Source: Desulfobacterales bacterium
Lineage (GTDB): Bacteria; Desulfobacterota; Desulfobulbia; Desulfobulbales; Desulfocapsaceae
Direction: 5' to 3'
DNA: 9,208 bases
Assembly: GCA_013042695.1 (NCBI GenBank)
Contig: JABDPQ010000085.1
Coordinates: 1 to 9,208 of the forward strand
The notes under the pieces were generated by a model, which saw only the letters and a program-made list of their open reading frames with translations, made no database searches and was not told the DNA's origin. Positions within the stretch are counted from its first letter, which is position 1. Each line of letters starts with the position of its first letter. A program made the position numbers and the translations under genes. This document shows, piece after piece, positions 5,967 to 9,208 of the stretch.

Positions 5967-6353
5967 ATGTTCATGCTAAAAAAAGGCAAATGTACAAATT
6001 GCAGGCTCTGCATGCTGGCCTGCACAGCCGCGCATTATCCAGGTATGCAGAGCACCAAGCAGGCAAAAATTTATATTCAAGACGCCTGGCCGGAAATCGA
6101 CGGTATTCATGTGTGCCTGCCCTGCAAGGAGAAGTTCTGCATCAAAGAGTGTCCGGAAAATGCCTTGGCCTGGGACGCTCATGTCGTCCTGTCTCCGGAT
6201 AGATGCACCCAGTGCGGGGTATGCGTTGACGTATGCCCGGTGGGAGGTGTAAGAGTTCATCCCCAAACCGGTTATCCCAATATATGCGACACCTGTAATG
6301 GTATTTTTTCATGCGCGAAAACCTGCCCCACCGGGGCCATTTCGAGGAGATAA
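5967..6353 (+). CDS. Four-cluster 4Fe-4S ferredoxin, electron partner of the AOR
   Basis: The 128-aa protein has 16 cysteines in four motifs: C9/12/15/19, C50/53/58/62, C80/83/86/90 and C107/110/116/120. Two are classical C-x2-C-x2-C-x3-C sets, while the second and fourth have four and five residues between the second and third Cys. This is the layout of HycB/DmsB-type polyferredoxins, which carry four [4Fe-4S] clusters and pass electrons between an oxidoreductase and another carrier. No signal peptide is seen, so it is cytoplasmic. It ends three bases before the AOR gene starts, and the AOR ribosome binding site lies in its last codons, which strongly implies that it takes electrons from that enzyme. 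The frame is open 16 codons further upstream. ATG 5967 is preferred because it starts the ferredoxin fold, but its binding site (AGAGAG-like) is weak. Confidence 0.88.
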   Translation: MFMLKKGKCTNCRLCMLACTAAHYPGMQSTKQAKIYIQDAWPEIDGIHVCLPCKEKFCIKECPENALAWDAHVVLSPDRCTQCGVCVDVCPVGGVRVHPQTGYPNICDTCNGIFSCAKTCPTGAISRR

Positions 6354-6356
6354 GCA

Positions 6357-8186
6357 ATGGTGTGGAATGGATATGCAGGCAAAATACTTGAGGTAGATCT
6401 GACGACTGGAGTCATTGAGAGTATCGAGCTGGACAGAGATCTGGCCGAGAACTATGTTGGCGGTAAAGGCTTTGGAATTCACACCATATTCAATCGGCTG
6501 CCTGTCGGCTGTGATCCGCTTTCAAAGGATAATATACTCGTGTTTGCCACCGGCCCATTGACGGGAACCTCAGTCCCGGCTTCAGGCAGAATGGAGCTTT
6601 GTACCAAGAGCCCTGCTACCGGGCTGTGGCTTGATTCCAATGCCGGCGGCAGTTTCGGACCGGAGTTGAAATATGCCGGCTATGATGCGGTGATCATTAC
6701 CGGTGCTTCCCCTTCTCCGGTAATGCTGCTTATCGAAAATGACAAGGCCTCATTGCTCCCTGCGGACGCCTACTGGGGCGTGGATACCATAGAGACGCAT
6801 CGGCTGCTTAAAGAGGCTTACTCAATAGATCATAAGATTGCCTGCATCGGAAAAAGCGGCGAACTATTGTCGCCTCTTGCCAATGTACTTACGGAATTCC
6901 GCTCCTTCGGACGTGGAGGTGGCGGGGCGGTAATGGGTTCCAAGAAGCTCAAGGCGCTAATCGTAAACGGTTCGGGCTCAGTGCTGGCCTCCGAGGTTGG
7001 TGAATTTTCCCGAATGGTGCGTGAGTCCGTAAACGAGCTGGCTAATTCTCCGGATACCGGCTCCGCAAAGGCTCAATTCGGCACTAATGTGATCCTCTCT
7101 TTGATGGATTATACCGGCATACATCCAACCAAGAATTTTCATCGATCTACCCTGGATGAAACACCGGTGGATGAGCATGATGTCCGCACCTATTACGAAC
7201 GTGATCGGGCCTGTTTTTCCTGTACCATTCGCTGCAGCAAGATTGCCCGGGTAAAAGAAGGGCCATTTAAAGGCGCTTTCACCGAAGGGCCTGAATATGA
7301 GACGGTATGGTCATTTGGGGCCCATTGCGGAAATACGGATGTCCCTTCTATTATTGAGGCAGAGCATCTCTGTGATGTCTATGGTCTTGATGCTGTTTCT
7401 GTGGGCAACGTCATCGGCTTCCTGATGGACTGTTTCGAGAGAGGTTTGATAACTGCCTCAGATACCAACAAAATTGAATTTACCTGGGGCAACAGCGCGG
7501 CAATTGTCGAGGCCGTTCATCTCATAGGCAAGCGCGAAGGGCCCGGAAAACAATGGAGTTTGGGTGTCAGGCAGCTCGAGGAATTGATTCCTGGAGCCAA
7601 GGGACTTGGGGCTCAGGTCAAAGGTCTGGAGCTTCCGGCTTATGATCCACGTGCCAGCAAGGGTATGGCCCTTGCCTATGCGACCAGCGACCGGGGAGGC
7701 TGTCATCTGCGATCATGGCCCATCGCTGAAGAAATCTTGAATCAATCCAATCCCCTGGGGCTGCATACCACAGAATTTAAACCGGAGATAGTCAAAGGCC
7801 AACAGGACCTCCACTGTCTGGTAAACTGTAGTGGTCTCTGTCTCTTTGCCGCCTTCACCCTTTCGCTTGAACAGATCGCGCCGTTGTTTCAATCACTTAC
7901 CGGAATCGATTCTTTCGGCGATGCCATGAATCTCATGCTGGCTGGTGAACGGGTGAATAATCTCGTGCGTTTGTTTAATCTGCGTGAAGGGTTGACAGCA
8001 GAGATGGATGCGCTTCCAGAGCGGTTTACAACCGAGCCGCTGCCTGACGGACCTTGTAAGGGTGAAACCGTCGATGTGAGCTCAATGATCAGCACCTATT
8101 ACAAAATCCGCGGCTGGACTGAAGACGGAAAGCCAACTCATGAGCTACTTGAAAAGCTTAATATTCCTTTTAAAATCGAGGGCTAG
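6357..8186 (+). CDS. Aldehyde ferredoxin oxidoreductase family protein (tungsten type)
   Basis: The 609-aa protein has the normal AOR length and layout. It oxidises aldehydes to carboxylic acids with a tungsten- or molybdenum-pterin cofactor and transfers electrons to ferredoxin. The N-terminal domain has 'GYAGKILEVDLTTG' and the 'YVGGKGFG' loop. Cluster cysteines are C286, C289, C293 (CFSCTIRC) and C495. The pterin-binding D-x-x-G-L-x motif is DVYGLD (340-345). Its second copy is NCSGLC (490-495), with Asn in place of the usual Asp. Other conserved parts are 'SFGRGGGGAVMGSKKLKA' (183-200), 'GPEYET' (311-316) and 'YDPRASKGMALAYATSDRGG' (429-448), with His450 after it. GAGGAG (6344-6349) precedes the ATG by seven bases, inside the end of the ferredoxin gene. 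The preferred aldehyde cannot be read, but the downstream aldolase suggests a small hydroxyaldehyde such as glyceraldehyde. No pterin-cofactor genes are nearby. Confidence 0.93.
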   Translation: MVWNGYAGKILEVDLTTGVIESIELDRDLAENYVGGKGFGIHTIFNRLPVGCDPLSKDNILVFATGPLTGTSVPASGRMELCTKSPATGLWLDSNAGGSFGPELKYAGYDAVIITGASPSPVMLLIENDKASLLPADAYWGVDTIETHRLLKEAYSIDHKIACIGKSGELLSPLANVLTEFRSFGRGGGGAVMGSKKLKALIVNGSGSVLASEVGEFSRMVRESVNELANSPDTGSAKAQFGTNVILSLMDYTGIHPTKNFHRSTLDETPVDEHDVRTYYERDRACFSCTIRCSKIARVKEGPFKGAFTEGPEYETVWSFGAHCGNTDVPSIIEAEHLCDVYGLDAVSVGNVIGFLMDCFERGLITASDTNKIEFTWGNSAAIVEAVHLIGKREGPGKQWSLGVRQLEELIPGAKGLGAQVKGLELPAYDPRASKGMALAYATSDRGGCHLRSWPIAEEILNQSNPLGLHTTEFKPEIVKGQQDLHCLVNCSGLCLFAAFTLSLEQIAPLFQSLTGIDSFGDAMNLMLAGERVNNLVRLFNLREGLTAEMDALPERFTTEPLPDGPCKGETVDVSSMISTYYKIRGWTEDGKPTHELLEKLNIPFKIEG

Positions 8187-8193
8187 ACGCCCT
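8179..8193 (+). other. Small GC-rich hairpin over the AOR stop codon
   Basis: AGGGC (8179-8183) and GCCCT (8189-8193) form a five-pair stem around a loop that begins with the TAG stop codon. The aldolase ribosome binding site AAGGAG (8199-8204) lies six bases further on. The hairpin has no T tract and is too weak for a terminator. It could affect translation between the two genes or mRNA stability, but this may be chance. Confidence 0.3.
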
Positions 8194-8214
8194 AAAATAA
8201 GGAGATAGAACACT

Positions 8215-9135
8215 ATGTTTCGTCCACAAGGAATATACCCCGCACTCTTGACCCCTTTTAACGACAACCATCGGGTAAATGAGCCGGTACTGCGACGACT
8301 TTTAGAGTTCAACATAGAGCGTAAGCTTAATGGCATATTTCCGGTGAGTTCAGTGGGCGAGGGAATTCACCTGGATTTCGATGAAAAATGCCGCTGCATG
8401 AAAATCGTCGTTGACCAGGTCAACGGTCGTATTCCGGTGACCCCGGGAGTTGTTGCTTCGGCCCCAGATGAATGTGTGCGGCTGGCCAAGTATGCCGGAT
8501 CGATCGGCTGTCAGGCGGTCGTGGTAACACCGCCGTATTTTTATAAACCGCATGGGGCCATGGTTGAACGGTTCTTTGAAACGATAATCGAGCAGAGCGA
8601 GGTTCCGGTTATTCTTTACAATATACCGCTCTTCACCTCACCTCTGGACTATGATATGGTCAAACGCCTGAGCCGATACGAGTCTGTGGTGGGTATGAAA
8701 GATTCCAGCGGCAGCATGGTGGATTTTATGCACTTCATGGACAAGATTGCCATTGCCGGTGCCGATGTCGCGATGCTCACCGGACGTGAAGAAACCTTGC
8801 TCTCATGTCTGATGATGGGAGCGGAAGGGTGTATGACTGCCACCGCAGGGATATTCCCTGAGATCATGGTCGGGATCTATGAGGCCTGGAAAGAGAAAGA
8901 TCTGGCTAGAGCCTTAGAACTGCAGCGTTCCATTCTGGTAATTATCCGGACCATGTTCGCTGCTCCGTTCCCGATAGGATTCAAACTTGCACTTGAACTG
9001 CGCGGTTTTGAGATGGGACCGCCACTGCTGCCGCCATCGCATGCCGATGCTTACCAGATTAATACGGTGCGATCACGACTCCGCATGCTGATGGGGCCGC
9101 TTCTGGAGAGATACAATGAAACGGTGGTCATGTAG
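8215..9135 (+). CDS. DapA/NanA/KdgA-family class I aldolase
   Basis: The 306-aa protein is a DHDPS-like (alpha/beta)8 barrel enzyme that uses a Schiff-base lysine to cleave or form C-C bonds with pyruvate. The key residues are visible: Tyr135 in YNIP, the Schiff-base Lys162 in 'VVGMKDSSG', and Tyr108 in 'VTPPYFYKP'. The usual GTTGE pyruvate-binding loop reads SSVGE (45-49), so one Thr is replaced by Ser and the other by Val; the site for the alpha-keto acid carboxylate should still form. Likely activities are 2-keto-3-deoxy-sugar-acid aldolase or a related 2-keto acid cleavage, and less likely dihydrodipicolinate synthase, because the gene sits in a catabolic operon. AAGGAG (8199-8204) precedes the ATG by 10 bases. 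It is the last gene in view; no clear terminator or next gene was seen in 9136-9208. Confidence 0.88.
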   Translation: MFRPQGIYPALLTPFNDNHRVNEPVLRRLLEFNIERKLNGIFPVSSVGEGIHLDFDEKCRCMKIVVDQVNGRIPVTPGVVASAPDECVRLAKYAGSIGCQAVVVTPPYFYKPHGAMVERFFETIIEQSEVPVILYNIPLFTSPLDYDMVKRLSRYESVVGMKDSSGSMVDFMHFMDKIAIAGADVAMLTGREETLLSCLMMGAEGCMTATAGIFPEIMVGIYEAWKEKDLARALELQRSILVIIRTMFAAPFPIGFKLALELRGFEMGPPLLPPSHADAYQINTVRSRLRMLMGPLLERYNETVVM

Positions 9136-9208
9136 GTTCTTGAAACGACCGGTCACGCTGATAGAGCTTCCAGGCAACAGATCTGCTCAATGATCCCAGG
9201 CCTAGTAC

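Overview
The window suggests a proteobacterium, probably a gamma- or desulfo-type lineage living at least partly without oxygen. This rests on the TRAP transporter genes, the single-domain small nucleic-acid-binding proteins and a tungsten-type aldehyde:ferredoxin oxidoreductase with its own four-cluster ferredoxin. The sequence alone does not fix the taxon. No rRNA, tRNA, CRISPR array or intact insertion sequence was seen.

Left part (1-916): two genes of a TRAP transporter run leftward. The small permease dctQ is complete, and the large permease dctM is cut by the window edge after 29 codons. No solute-binding dctP precedes dctQ. The dctQ start lies in an exact 19-bp tandem duplication that separates it from its ribosome binding site. 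The intergenic stretch to the right-going radical SAM gene carries several inverted repeats.

Middle (917-3834): a stand-alone radical SAM protein with a SPASM-like cysteine-rich C-terminus is followed by a 70-aa DUF3553-like protein and a TTG-started cold-shock-domain-like protein with degenerate RNA-binding motifs. An unrecognised 144-aa gene lies on the opposite strand. Next come a 16-bp perfect palindrome and a short, frameshifted fragment resembling the C-terminus of a TRAP large permease. This fragment sits directly before the catabolic operon and suggests the operon once had a transporter in front of it.

Right part (3835-9135): a rightward catabolic operon. In order it encodes a zinc-dependent sugar/polyol-type dehydrogenase, an SDR oxidoreductase (with Arg where the catalytic Lys is expected), a 16-Cys polyferredoxin, an aldehyde ferredoxin oxidoreductase (AOR) and a DapA/NanA/KdgA-type class I aldolase. 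The simplest reading is a non-phosphorylative route for a sugar acid or polyol. The two dehydrogenases adjust the oxidation state, the aldolase splits a 2-keto acid into pyruvate plus an aldehyde, and AOR oxidises the aldehyde while the polyferredoxin takes the electrons. The substrate cannot be read from the sequence, and this set is the best candidate in the window for an undescribed pathway.
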